Below, piece after piece: positions 32,879 through 41,925 of a stretch of 64,000 bases of DNA; positions within the stretch are counted from its first letter, which is position 1, and each line of letters opens with the position of its first letter. Origin of the DNA: Candidatus Flavonifractor merdavium (GTDB lineage: Bacteria; Bacillota; Clostridia; Oscillospirales; Oscillospiraceae); contig DWXF01000006.1 in NCBI GenBank assembly GCA_019119335.1, positions 1 to 64,000 of the forward strand, written 5' to 3'. The notes beneath the pieces are model-generated. The model did no database searches. It was given only the letters and a program-made list of their open reading frames with translations, and was not told the origin of the DNA. Both the position numbers and the translations under genes were made by a program.

Positions 32879-34204
32879 TTACTGGGCGCTGTCAGCCGTC
32901 TCGGCGGGCTGATAGAAGTAGCGGGGCTTGCCGCGGCAGATGATGCCGCCCACGATCATGCCGATGATGGTGGGCACCAGCCAGGAGAAGCCCTGCTCAA
33001 ACAGGGGGATAAAGCCCATTACATTGCGCAGGGCGGTGAAGTCGGGCGCCACGCTGAGGATGGCGTCGCCCACGCTCACCACGCCGGAGACGATAATGCC
33101 GCCCTTGTACACGCCGTCGTTGGGGATCCACTTGTCCAGCAGGCCCAGCACGGTAAAGACGATGCAGATGGGGTACATGATGAGGAAAATGGGGGTCACG
33201 TAGTCAATGATGCTCTGCACGCCGAAGGAGCCGAACACCGCGCCCACCACGCAGACTACCACGATCCACACCCGATAGGGGATGCGGCCCTTGGAGACCT
33301 CGTTTACCACCATGGCGCCGGTGGTGCCGATGCCCACTGCGGTGGTCAGGCAGGCCAGGCCCACCGCCAGGCCCATGCAGCCCATGCCCACAACGCCCAG
33401 GGTCTGGCCGATGAGGCCGGAGAGCAGGGTGGTCTGGGGAGTGCTCAGGTCATAGTAGGCGCCGCCGGTGGCGCCGATGTAGGTGAGCATCACATAGATG
33501 GTTCCCAGGGAGGCCACGCTGACCAGGCCTACCAGGATGCCGCAGCGCTTGCGCTCCTGCTCGTCCCGATGGCCCTTCAGCACCAGGCCGCTGATAAAGA
33601 TGTTGGCGCACATCAGGCCCACGGTCAGGTCGCCGGTCAGGTAGCCGGTGAGCATGGCGGAGGTGACGGGGCTGGGGTTATCCACCTCCTGGGGCACGCC
33701 GATGGGGGAGACCACGCCCTTGATGAGGACGATGGCCAGCATGATGAGCAGCAGAGGGGTCAGGTACTTGCCCAGCTTATCCACCACCGAGTTCTTGTCG
33801 AAGGCGAAGAAGAGCACCAGGGCGAAGAACACCACCATGGTCACCCAGATGGGGACGTTGGGGAACAGGGGCTGGATGGCCAGCTCATGGGTGGTGGCGC
33901 CCGACCGGGGCAGGGTGGAGCCCATGCCCACCAGGATGCAGCCGATGACATAGAACCAGTCGTAGAATCTGGGGTGGACGTGGCCCATCAGGGTCTTTAC
34001 GTCGCCCACGTTGTTCACCGCCCAGAAGGCGGTGACCGGCAGGATGACGCCGGTGATCAGGATACCAATGGCGCCCAGCAGCCACTGGGTACCGGTGGAC
34101 AGGCCGATCTGGGGCGGGAAAATCAGGTTGCCCGCGCCAAACATGGTGGAAAACAGGGCCAGGCCCACCACCACGCTGTCAATGCCCCAATGCTTCTTTT
34201 TCAT
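32879..34204 (-). CDS. brnQ: Branched-chain amino acid transporter BrnQ
   Basis: A 441-residue cation-coupled symporter with about twelve helices. The BrnQ signature ALFSTMFGAGNLIFPPQIG is at the N-terminus, and the ISGLVLKGHRDEQERKRCG loop is typical. It starts at ATG 34204, eight bases after GGAGGG; an in-frame TTG six bases upstream is not needed. It is the last gene of a four-gene unit with an L-cysteine desulfidase-like protein and two amidohydrolases, which suggests uptake of branched-chain or similar amino acids, or peptides processed by the hydrolases. Confidence 0.94.
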   Translation of the reverse strand: MKKKHWGIDSVVVGLALFSTMFGAGNLIFPPQIGLSTGTQWLLGAIGILITGVILPVTAFWAVNNVGDVKTLMGHVHPRFYDWFYVIGCILVGMGSTLPRSGATTHELAIQPLFPNVPIWVTMVVFFALVLFFAFDKNSVVDKLGKYLTPLLLIMLAIVLIKGVVSPIGVPQEVDNPSPVTSAMLTGYLTGDLTVGLMCANIFISGLVLKGHRDEQERKRCGILVGLVSVASLGTIYVMLTYIGATGGAYYDLSTPQTTLLSGLIGQTLGVVGMGCMGLAVGLACLTTAVGIGTTGAMVVNEVSKGRIPYRVWIVVVCVVGAVFGSFGVQSIIDYVTPIFLIMYPICIVFTVLGLLDKWIPNDGVYKGGIIVSGVVSVGDAILSVAPDFTALRNVMGFIPLFEQGFSWLVPTIIGMIVGGIICRGKPRYFYQPAETADSAQ

Positions 34205-34242
34205 ACACAATTCCCTCCGTTTCTCATGGTGCGGCCCCTCTT

Positions 34243-35862
34243 TCAGCCGCGCTGGTACACGATCTCTCCCTCTACCATAGTCAGCATAACCTGGGTGTCA
34301 AACAACTCCTCCAGGGGACGCTCAAAAATATTCCGGTCCAGCACCACCAGGTCGGCGTACTTACCCACCGTCAGGGTGCCGTAGCGGTCCTCGTCATAGG
34401 AGGCGTAGGCGGCCTCGCTGGTGAACATCTCCACCGCCTCTTCCAGGGTGACGCCGTTTTCCGGGTACCACTGGGGGCCGTTTCGCCCGTCCCGCCGGGT
34501 GACGGCGTAGTACAGGTTGGGCAGCACGTCAAAGGGCTCCACCGGGCAGTCCGAGCCGCCGCACATGTGTACCCCCAGGTCCTCATACCGCCGCCAGTTG
34601 TAGCTCTGCCTGCCCAGCTCGGGGCCTACGCAGTCGTCCACCACTTTGGAGTCGGCCTTGAGGAACACCGGCTGCACATAGGCCACCAGGTTCATCTCCT
34701 TGAACCGGTCCTGCTGGGCCTGGTCCATGATCTGACAGTGGATGATGCCGTTGCGCCGGTCGGGATGGGGGTGGGTGCGGGAGACCCGCTGGATGGTGTT
34801 GAGCATCTGCTCCAGGGCGGCGTCGCCGATGCAGTGGGCCACCAGATGGAAGCTGTTGGTGTAGGCCAGCTCGGCCAGTTCATACAGCTCCTCGTCGCCG
34901 AACAGCAACAGGCCCTTGGTGCCCGGGTCGTTGCGGTAGGGCTGGCGCATGGCGGCGGAGTGGGAGCCCAGGGAGCCGTCGCACAGGAACTTGATGGGCC
35001 CGAACTTGAAGCGGCCCAGGGTGTCGTTGGCCCGGTAGCCCATGTCCAGGAAGCGCTGAATCTGCTCGGCCCGGCGGAAGCGGATCTGCTCGTTGACCCG
35101 GATGGGCAGCCGCCCCTCCTCCGCCAGCTCCTTGTAGGCCTGGATGACGTCGGCAAAGTCGTCGTCGGCCACCAGGTTGAAGTCGTCGCTGTGGACCTGT
35201 ACGATGCCCTTGGAGGCCGCCTCCTTACAGACGGTAACCAGCATCTCCTTGATGTCCTTTACCGTGAAGCGCTCCCAGCAGCTCTGCACACACATGGCGG
35301 AGTTCTCCCGCACGTAGCCGTTGGGCAGGCCGTCCTCCCCGAAGTCCATGGTATGTTTGGTGGTGTCCGCCCGCTCGTCCCACAGCCCCGCCAGCTGGAG
35401 GGCCTTGGTGTTGAGGCAGACGATATGGCCGCAGGCCCGCTGCAGGAACACGGGCACGTCGGCGGCGATGGCGTCCAGGTCGTGGCGGTCGGGGATCTTG
35501 TTCACATCGCTCCAGTTGACCTGGTTGAAGTTGCAGCCGATGACCCAGCGGTTCTCCTTCCGGGCCTTTTCCGCGTCGGCCTTGCACAGGCGCACCACCT
35601 CTTCATAGCTGGTGGTGTCCACCAGGTCGATGCGCCGCTTGAAGGTGGCGTAAAAGAGCAGGTGCAGATGGGTGTCGGAGAAGCCGGGCAGCATCAGTCG
35701 GCCCTCCAGGTCGATCTTTTTGGTGTTGGCGTCCGCCAGGGACAGAACCTCCTGGTCGGTGCCCAGGCGGAGGATCACCCCGTCCTTCACCGCCATGGCG
35801 CTGACCAGGGGATAGGCCTTGTCCAGCGTGCGGATGACGCCGTTGTAAAAAATAGTGTCCAT
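34243..35862 (-). CDS. Amidohydrolase, YtcJ-like (amidohydrolase 3 family)
   Basis: A 539-residue metal-dependent hydrolase. Metal ligands appear as HLH in PGFSDTHLHLLFY, a His in HCQIMDQAQ, and the Asp of GGSDCPVEPFDVL; the C-terminal strand-rich part TLTVGKYADLVVLDRNIFE closes the two-lobed fold. The family hydrolyses N-acyl or amide bonds of small compounds and usually has unknown natural substrates. ATG at 35862 follows GAAGGAGG. It lies 26 bases downstream of a second amidohydrolase gene, so both act probably in one pathway. Confidence 0.88.
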   Translation of the reverse strand: MDTIFYNGVIRTLDKAYPLVSAMAVKDGVILRLGTDQEVLSLADANTKKIDLEGRLMLPGFSDTHLHLLFYATFKRRIDLVDTTSYEEVVRLCKADAEKARKENRWVIGCNFNQVNWSDVNKIPDRHDLDAIAADVPVFLQRACGHIVCLNTKALQLAGLWDERADTTKHTMDFGEDGLPNGYVRENSAMCVQSCWERFTVKDIKEMLVTVCKEAASKGIVQVHSDDFNLVADDDFADVIQAYKELAEEGRLPIRVNEQIRFRRAEQIQRFLDMGYRANDTLGRFKFGPIKFLCDGSLGSHSAAMRQPYRNDPGTKGLLLFGDEELYELAELAYTNSFHLVAHCIGDAALEQMLNTIQRVSRTHPHPDRRNGIIHCQIMDQAQQDRFKEMNLVAYVQPVFLKADSKVVDDCVGPELGRQSYNWRRYEDLGVHMCGGSDCPVEPFDVLPNLYYAVTRRDGRNGPQWYPENGVTLEEAVEMFTSEAAYASYDEDRYGTLTVGKYADLVVLDRNIFERPLEELFDTQVMLTMVEGEIVYQRG

Positions 35863-35888
35863 ACCGTTCCTCCTTCTCATTGCCGGGT

Positions 35889-37133
35889 TTAGCTGTCCAA
35901 ACCGTTTTTCACGATCCGTCCGTCCTGAATGACCAGCTTTACATTCTCCTCCTGCCGCAGCACCTGGATGTCCGTCCCCGGATCGCCCGACACCAGCAGC
36001 ACGTCGGCCAGCTTGCCCGGCTCCAGGGTGCCCAGCTCGTCCTCCATCAGCAGCAGCCTGGCGTTGGTCTTTGTGGCCATGGAGATGACCTCCATGGGGG
36101 TGTAGCCCGCCGCGCACAGCCGCTCCAGCTCCAGGGTGGCCTGGCTGTACGGACAGCCGAAGCTCTCGTCCCCCAGGAAGTCGCACCCCACGCCCACCTG
36201 TACGCCGGCCTTGCGGGCCATCTCCAGGGAGCGGTAGTGGGCCTCATAGGAGCGCTCGGTCTTTTCCCGCAGGTAGGGCAGCACCCCAGGGGTGTGGGAA
36301 AAATAGGTCTTGGAGGCGTGCATGATGGCCAGAGTGGGCACCAGGAAGCAGTCGTTTTTCAGCATCAGCTCGATGCACTCCTCGTCCAGATAGAAGCCGT
36401 GCTCGATGCACTTCACCCCGTTTTTCAGCGCCATCTTGATGCCCCGGTTGGCCTGGGCGTGGGTGGACACATAGCTGCCCATGTTCTCCGCCTCCTCCAC
36501 CGCCGCCCGTATCTCCGCGCCGCTGAAGTGGCTGTGGGGGGTGGCCTTGTCCCCCTGGGAAAATACCCCGCCGGTGGTCATGATCTTGATGAGGTCGGCC
36601 CCGTTGCGGGCGTTGATGCGGCAGGCCCGCCGCACCTCGTCCTCCCCGGTGACCAGGAAGGCGGGGCTGTAAGCCCCCAGGCTGCCCTCCAGGGAGAGCT
36701 TCTGGTACACGTCCCCGTGGCCGCCGATCTGGGAGAGGATCTTCCCCGCCCCGAAGATGCGGGGCACGTCCAGCAGTCCCTCCGCCACCGCCGGCTTGAG
36801 CAGGATCACATCGCTGCCCAGATCCCGGAAGGCGGTGTAGCCCTGCTGCCGCAGCTGGGCCATGTCCCGCAGGGCCCGGGCCATGCTCAGCTGGGGGGTC
36901 ATGCTCAGCCAGTCCACCGCCGTGGCGCTCCCCCAGCCCATATGGACATGGGCGTCAATGAGTCCGGGGAGAATGGTGGCGTTCCGGGTGGTATAGCACT
37001 GGGCCCCCTCCAGCTCCGGCAGTTCGCTCTGGCGGCACACCAGGCGGATCCGGTTCCCCTCCAGCACCACCGCGCCCTGCTCTATGGGCGGGCCTCCGTT
37101 GCCGTCCAGCACCCGTCCCTTCAATACGATCAC
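35889..37133 (-). CDS. Amidohydrolase (imidazolonepropionase/Xaa-Pro dipeptidase-like)
   Basis: A 414-residue metalloenzyme. Metal-site residues are visible in DAHVHMGWG, in the Lys of LIKIMTTGGV, in the His residues of YVSTHAQANRG and CIEHGFYLD, and in the Asp of VGVGCDFLGDE. This arrangement matches amidohydrolases annotated as Xaa-Pro dipeptidase or imidazolonepropionase-like, with carboxylated-Lys chemistry. The C-terminus LGTLEPGKLADVLLVSGDP is typical. It sits 19 bases downstream of the desulfidase-like gene. Substrate: a peptide-like or cyclic amide, not fixed by sequence. Confidence 0.87.
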   Translation of the reverse strand: MIVLKGRVLDGNGGPPIEQGAVVLEGNRIRLVCRQSELPELEGAQCYTTRNATILPGLIDAHVHMGWGSATAVDWLSMTPQLSMARALRDMAQLRQQGYTAFRDLGSDVILLKPAVAEGLLDVPRIFGAGKILSQIGGHGDVYQKLSLEGSLGAYSPAFLVTGEDEVRRACRINARNGADLIKIMTTGGVFSQGDKATPHSHFSGAEIRAAVEEAENMGSYVSTHAQANRGIKMALKNGVKCIEHGFYLDEECIELMLKNDCFLVPTLAIMHASKTYFSHTPGVLPYLREKTERSYEAHYRSLEMARKAGVQVGVGCDFLGDESFGCPYSQATLELERLCAAGYTPMEVISMATKTNARLLLMEDELGTLEPGKLADVLLVSGDPGTDIQVLRQEENVKLVIQDGRIVKNGLDS

Positions 37134-37152
37134 AGGTCAGTCCTCCTTTCCG

Positions 37153-38436
37153 CTACCCCTTTGCCCGGCGCTGGGCGATGATGGACACCATCACCCGGTC
37201 GGTCTCCAGCATGCCCGGGTCGTTCAGCCGGCCGATGTTGGCAAAGGTCTCCTCAATGGTCCTGCCGATAATGCCCTCTCCCGCCGGCACATGGCAGCCG
37301 GCCATGGCCAGATAGGCCGCCTGCACCGCCATGGCGGCGGCAGTGCTCAGCTTGTAGGCGCAGGAGCTCTTGGCTCCGTCGCAGAACATGCCGCCAATGG
37401 TGCCGATAACCGTCTGCATGGCCTGTACCGACTGCTCATACCCGCCGCCCAGCAGATAGGTCACCGCCGCGGCCATGCCGGTGGCGGCGGCCACGCCGCA
37501 GCCGCAGAAGGCGGTCATGCGCTTGATATGGCCCTTGATGTAAATGGTGATCATGGAGCTGATGGCCAGGGCCACCGCCGTCTGCTCCCGGGTAGCCTCC
37601 AGCTCCTCCGCCGCCGTCAGCACCCCCACAAAATTGGTGATGCCGTGGTTGCCGCTGCCGGTAATGGCGGTAATGGTCACGTTCATCCCGCCCATGCGGG
37701 CCTCCCCCGCGGCGGCGGTATAGGCCCGCACGGCGCCGCATACCGCCAGGGGGCCCTTGTCCTGGATGGCCGTACAGGCCCGGATGGTCCGGCCCAGCCG
37801 CCGGGTGGGGTCCTCCAGATCCCGCAGAGCCGCCTGCTTGTTGCGCTGGGCCCCCTCCAGCAGAAAGTCAAAGGCGTCTGGCTCCATGGAGCAAATCAGG
37901 TTGTAGAGCTCCTCCACCGTATGCCCCTGGAAGGGACAGGGGAGGGGGCCTCCGGCTCCGCCCTGTCGGCACAGCAGCACCCGGCCGTTGCGGGAGAGCT
38001 CCACCACGTTGGAGTAGTCGTACATGATCACCGCCTGGGCCTCGTCCTCCCCCGCCCGCACCACGGCGCGGACATACAGCGGGTCGGGGGTCTCGCCGTA
38101 CTTTACCGTCACCCGGCCGGCGGCCACCGTCTCCTCCGCCCGGCACACCATCTCGTCGGTGACCTCCTCCAGAATGGCCAGCCCCCGCTGGGGCCGGTCC
38201 AGCAGCACGCCCAGGGCGGCGGCCAGTTCCAGGCCCACCCGTCCGGTGCCCGGTATGCCAACGCTCACCCCGTTTTTGTAGATATTGGGGCTGACCAGAA
38301 CCTGGATCTCCTCTGCCGGCTTCCCCAGGGCGTGGGCGGCGGCCGCCGCCGCCAGACATACGCTGCCCGGGTCGGTGCAGCCGGTGGAACATTCAATCTC
38401 CGAGGCCAGCGCCTGCAGCAGTTCCTCTTGCGTCAT
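37153..38436 (-). CDS. L-cysteine desulfidase family protein (CyuA/YhaM, UPF0597)
   Basis: A 427-residue cytoplasmic protein of the L-serine dehydratase alpha-like fold. Conserved cysteines that hold an Fe-S cluster are seen in STGCTDPGSVCLA, in AFCGCGVAAATG and in GGMFCDGAKSSCAYK. The ITGSGNHGITNFVG glycine block is diagnostic of the YhaM/CyuA family, which breaks L-cysteine (or L-serine) to pyruvate, ammonia and sulfide. The start at 38436 follows GAGGAG. It is the first gene of the amidohydrolase/BrnQ unit. The 274-base gap upstream holds no clear SigA promoter, so activation by the adjacent two-component system is possible. Confidence 0.87.
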   Translation of the reverse strand: MTQEELLQALASEIECSTGCTDPGSVCLAAAAAAHALGKPAEEIQVLVSPNIYKNGVSVGIPGTGRVGLELAAALGVLLDRPQRGLAILEEVTDEMVCRAEETVAAGRVTVKYGETPDPLYVRAVVRAGEDEAQAVIMYDYSNVVELSRNGRVLLCRQGGAGGPLPCPFQGHTVEELYNLICSMEPDAFDFLLEGAQRNKQAALRDLEDPTRRLGRTIRACTAIQDKGPLAVCGAVRAYTAAAGEARMGGMNVTITAITGSGNHGITNFVGVLTAAEELEATREQTAVALAISSMITIYIKGHIKRMTAFCGCGVAAATGMAAAVTYLLGGGYEQSVQAMQTVIGTIGGMFCDGAKSSCAYKLSTAAAMAVQAAYLAMAGCHVPAGEGIIGRTIEETFANIGRLNDPGMLETDRVMVSIIAQRRAKG

Positions 38437-38710
38437 ACTGCTCTCCTCTTTCTCTCCGGTTGTTTCATCTGTGCGGATCCCGGTGGAACAGAGGATCCTT
38501 TTTCTATACCATACCAGAGCTGGAACCGGATTCCCATGCACAAAAGCGCCGAATCCGCAAAGAGATCCCACTATTTTTTCCTCGCAGGCAGCAGAAAGAC
38601 CAGGATTTTTTTGATGTTCTTACTTTTTTATACCTCCCCAATCGGCGAAGCGCCCACTGTACGGAAATACCCGCCCGGATGCGCAGGCCCGGGGCCATCC
38701 GGCCCGGCCG

Positions 38711-40126
38711 TTACCTGCGCCCCTCCTTGGGCGGGTATCCAAATTGTTTTTTATACACACGGCTGAAGTAATTGGGGTCCTCATAGCCCACGGCGGCGGC
38801 AGCGGCGGAGACCGAAGCCCCCTCCTCCAGCAGCCGGGCGGCGTGACCCAACCGCACCCGGGTCAGATAGTCCCGAAAGGTCTGGCCGGTGTGGGCGTGG
38901 AAGATCCGCCCCAGGTAGGCGGGGCTGACAAACTGCTCCCGAGCCACCCCCTCCAGCTTCAGCGGCTCGGGATAGCGGGATTCCACAATGGCGATGGTGC
39001 GGGCCACCAGAGGGTGGTCGGCCCGGCTGTCCGGGGCCAGCAGTCCGGCTGCCCGGGCGGCCAGCTCCCCCATGCGACGGGACAGCTCCCTGGGGGTGAA
39101 GCACGCCTCCAGGTCCAGCTCCGGCCGCCAGTCCGCCCCCACCTGTCCGCAGGCCCGGCGCAGCCCGGCGCAGTACAGCTCCAGCCATCCCTCCAGAATG
39201 GCGGCGTCTCCCCGGCAGCCGCTCAGCAGCCGGGCGCACAGCTGTCCGGCGGGCTGGATGGTATCCTCCCCGCTCCGCAGGGCCCGGATCAGGCGGGCCT
39301 CCGCCTGGTCGGGATAGGGCTCCCGCTCCCCCGTCCAGGGGGTGTAGCGGCACACCAGCCGCTGGGGAAAGAGGGGGCCGCTGCAGGCGGCCAGGCGGGC
39401 GGTACGGTAGCTCTCCGCCAGCTCCTCCGGCCCGGCGGCTGCCTCTCCCACCCCCGCCCGGGCCAGACGGCACCGGCCGGGCAGCAGGGGCGTCCACTCC
39501 GCCAGCAGCCGCCCGGCGGCCTCCAGGGGCTCCGCCGCTCCCTCCGGGCAGTAGCACACCACCCGCCGGCCGTAGCACTCCAGCCGGAGCTCCGGCCCGG
39601 CCTGGGCGCTGAGGGCCTCTCCCTCCTCCAAAGACAGGGGGGCGGACAGCAGGACCATCACCACCCGGGCGGGCAGCCGGGGCAGCGGCTGGGGCAGGCC
39701 GAAGGTCATGCCGCAGGCCAGACTGGGCCACAGCTGGGGCGGCTGGGCCCGCCCCCCGGCGGGGCGGCTGAGCACGCCGCGGATGCGCTGGAGCAGCAGG
39801 TCGGGCCGCATGGGCTTGAGCAGGTAGTCCTGGATGCCCACGGACATAGCCTTGCTGGCAAAATCGAACTCATTGTAGGCGGTGAGAATCATGATCCGGC
39901 AGTCCAGCCCCCGGCTGCGGACATGTTGGGCCACCTCGAAGCCGGAGCGGCCCTTGAGCATGATGTCCAGCAAAATCAGGTCGGGGGGCAGCTGGTCAAT
40001 CATCTGAATGGCCGCCTCGCAGGTGGCGGCGCAGCGGATGTGCCGGGCCGGGACAAGGGCCTCCATCAGCCCGGCCAGCTCCCGCCGCTCGGCGTACTCG
40101 TCCTCCACCACCAGAATCTCATACAT
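38711..40126 (-). CDS. YesN-type response regulator with AraC DNA-binding domain
   Basis: A 471-residue regulator. The receiver domain has E8-D9, phosphoacceptor D54 (DLILLDIMLKG) and the Lys of YLLKPMRPD. A middle region of about 230 residues is Ala/Arg/Leu-rich with no known motif. The C-terminal AraC helix-turn-helix pair (VSPAYLGRIFHAHTGQTFRDYLTRVRLGHAARLL; VGYEDPNYFSRVYKKQFGYPP) is intact. The start overlaps the kinase stop by eight bases. Likely targets are the downstream desulfidase/amidohydrolase unit or the upstream ABC operon. Confidence 0.9.
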   Translation of the reverse strand: MYEILVVEDEYAERRELAGLMEALVPARHIRCAATCEAAIQMIDQLPPDLILLDIMLKGRSGFEVAQHVRSRGLDCRIMILTAYNEFDFASKAMSVGIQDYLLKPMRPDLLLQRIRGVLSRPAGGRAQPPQLWPSLACGMTFGLPQPLPRLPARVVMVLLSAPLSLEEGEALSAQAGPELRLECYGRRVVCYCPEGAAEPLEAAGRLLAEWTPLLPGRCRLARAGVGEAAAGPEELAESYRTARLAACSGPLFPQRLVCRYTPWTGEREPYPDQAEARLIRALRSGEDTIQPAGQLCARLLSGCRGDAAILEGWLELYCAGLRRACGQVGADWRPELDLEACFTPRELSRRMGELAARAAGLLAPDSRADHPLVARTIAIVESRYPEPLKLEGVAREQFVSPAYLGRIFHAHTGQTFRDYLTRVRLGHAARLLEEGASVSAAAAAVGYEDPNYFSRVYKKQFGYPPKEGRR

Positions 40127-41321
40127 GGGCCCCGCCCCCTTCCCTGTCCAGAGGGCAGAGCAGCTCCACGGTAGCTCCCTGTCCGGGGCTGCTGGCAATA
40201 TTCATCCGGGCCTCCGGGCCGAAGAACAGCTTGAGCCGGTCGGAGACGTTGCGCAGGCCGGAGCCCTCGCCGCCCCCCTCCTCCAGCTGCTCCAGCACCG
40301 GCTGGGGAATGCCGTCGCCGTTGTCCGAGACGGTGATGCACAGCAGCTCCTCATCCAGCCGGACTTTGACCGACAGGCGCAGGGGCCGCTCCTCATCCGC
40401 CATGCTGTGGACGATGGCGTTCTCCACCAGGGGCTGGATGGTGAGCACCGGGATCATCACCCGCTCCCCGCCGGGCTGGCAGTCGATCTCGTAGGAGAAT
40501 TCCGGCCCCATGCGCTGGCTCTGGATGGCCAGATACTTCTCCGCGCACAGCAGCTCCTCCGACAGGGTGCACACCGAGTCCTTGGCCCGGTAGGCCCGGC
40601 GGAGCAGGTCGGACAGATCGCAGATGAGACCGGCGGTCTGGGCAGCGTTCTCCCGGTAGGCGGTGCGCATCAGCAGATTCAGGGTGTTGAACAGGAAGTG
40701 GGGGCTGATCTGGGACTGGAGAAATTTAAATTCCATGGAGTGGAGCTTGCGCTCCAGCTCCAGCTTTTTTTCCATCTGCTGGGCGTACTCCATCCGGGTG
40801 TGCAGCTCCGACTGGCTCACCGCCAGATAGGAGGCGAAGATCCGCAGCAGCTGGACCCGTGCGTCCAGCTCCTCCTGGGAGAGCACCCGCAGCTCCGCCG
40901 CGGCCCCCTGCAGGCGGGCGTAGTCCAGGCCCAGCTGGGCGCAGCTGTCCTCCAGACGGCGGTAAAATTCCGCCTGGGTGTCCTGGGTGAGAAACTGGCC
41001 GTAGGAGAGATAAATGGACCGCTCCTCCTCCACCGGCACCGGCATGGAGATGACGCTCACCCCCATGTGGCAGCACTCCACCACCACGCCGTCGCCGGCA
41101 CGCAGACCCATGGTGTGGTTGCAGGCCCGGCACCGGGCCGCCCCCTCCGGGCTGTCCATCACGCAGCGGCAGAACTGGGTAAAGCGCTCCAGCCGGAGCG
41201 GTCCGTGCCAGCTGCCCGACTGGTCAATAAAGGAGATGGTCTGCCCCGTAACGTTGGTAAAGGCCAGATCCATCTGACGCAGCAGGTGATCCAGCGCCCG
41301 GCTGTCCTTGTGCGGCGGCAT
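40119..41321 (-). CDS. PocR-domain LytS/YesM-type histidine kinase
   Basis: A 400-residue kinase with no membrane helix. Residues 15-180 match the PocR sensory domain: GQTISFIDQSG, four Cys positions (FCRCVM, CRACNHT, ECCHMGVS) and SYGQFLTQ; the Cys-rich pattern may hold a metal. A coiled linker leads to the HisKA_7TM-like H-box LQSQISPHFLFNTLNLL (His208) and a HATPase with PLVENAIVHS and DNGDGIP. PocR domains sense small metabolites in the cytoplasm. It forms a two-gene operon with the AraC-type regulator, driven by the strong promoter at 41.36 kb. Confidence 0.9.
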   Translation of the reverse strand: MPPHKDSRALDHLLRQMDLAFTNVTGQTISFIDQSGSWHGPLRLERFTQFCRCVMDSPEGAARCRACNHTMGLRAGDGVVVECCHMGVSVISMPVPVEEERSIYLSYGQFLTQDTQAEFYRRLEDSCAQLGLDYARLQGAAAELRVLSQEELDARVQLLRIFASYLAVSQSELHTRMEYAQQMEKKLELERKLHSMEFKFLQSQISPHFLFNTLNLLMRTAYRENAAQTAGLICDLSDLLRRAYRAKDSVCTLSEELLCAEKYLAIQSQRMGPEFSYEIDCQPGGERVMIPVLTIQPLVENAIVHSMADEERPLRLSVKVRLDEELLCITVSDNGDGIPQPVLEQLEEGGGEGSGLRNVSDRLKLFFGPEARMNIASSPGQGATVELLCPLDREGGGAHV

Positions 41322-41346
41322 AGGCCGGCCTCCCTTCCATCCGTGT

Positions 41347-41361
41347 ATAGGTTGGACCTAT
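41347..41361. promoter_or_regulatory. Inverted repeat over the +1 region of the PocR kinase promoter
   Basis: ATAGGT-TGG-ACCTAT is a perfect 6-bp palindrome overlapping the end of the -10 box; a candidate operator. Confidence 0.5.
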
Positions 41362-41388
41362 TATACTGTCCCCGCCGTTCAAAGTCAA
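41360..41388 (-). promoter_or_regulatory. SigA promoter of the PocR kinase/YesN operon
   Basis: TTGACT (41383-41388), 17 bases, perfect TATAAT (41360-41365) on the minus strand, 39 bases before the start. Confidence 0.85.
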
Positions 41389-41405
41389 CGCACTACCATG
41401 TGAAA

Positions 41406-41431
41406 GGGCCGGAGGCTGCTGCCTCCGGCCC
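41406..41431 (-). terminator. Hairpin ending the DUF3798 ABC operon
   Basis: GGGCCGGAGGC / GCCTCCGGCCC form an 11-bp stem with a 4-base loop; followed by TTTCAC on the minus strand. Confidence 0.7.
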
Positions 41432-41451
41432 TCGCTTTATTGGATCTGCAA

Positions 41452-41925
41452 TCAGAAATCGCCCAGGCCCATACCGTCGTCGATGACCACGGTCTCCTCG
41501 GGCTCCTCGGTGATAACGGGGATGAATTCGGACAGGTAGGCCTCCTCCGGCAGCCCCGCCAGGTAGGCGGGCAGATTGATGATGGGGCCGTCCATACCGT
41601 AGGGCAGGGGGATGGTGTAGGTCACCGGGGCCTGCTCATCGCCCCCCTTCTCCTGGGTGATAATGAGGGTGACGGTGATTTTCTGGCCAATCTGGTCGGC
41701 GGAGGCACGCTCATCCTCATAGAGCTTGGAGAGGGCGTCGCCGTCGGCGTTGTCCCCCACGTGAATCTCAATCTTGTAGGGCGCTTCATAGGTGGTGCCC
41801 TGGTACTCCACGGCTTTGTTGTCAAAGTATACCGTGTGACCCCGGCCAATGACCATCATCACAGCGCAGACAGCCACCAGGATCAGGAGGAGCGCCAGCT
41901 GAAAGATCAGTCTGCGGCTCTTCAT
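41452..41925 (-). CDS. Small membrane-anchored protein of the ABC operon (DUF6672-like)
   Basis: A 157-residue protein with one N-terminal helix (residues 7-26) and an outside domain of about 125 residues with beta-type patterns (KIEIHVGDNADGDALSKLYEDE; ITVTLIITQEKG). It starts inside the stop of the permease gene (ATGA) and is the last member of the transporter operon. From memory such proteins accompany DUF3798-type ABC systems and are filed as DUF6672, but I am not certain. It may help assembly or couple the binding protein to the channel. Confidence 0.65.
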   Translation of the reverse strand: MKSRRLIFQLALLLILVAVCAVMMVIGRGHTVYFDNKAVEYQGTTYEAPYKIEIHVGDNADGDALSKLYEDERASADQIGQKITVTLIITQEKGGDEQAPVTYTIPLPYGMDGPIINLPAYLAGLPEEAYLSEFIPVITEEPEETVVIDDGMGLGDF

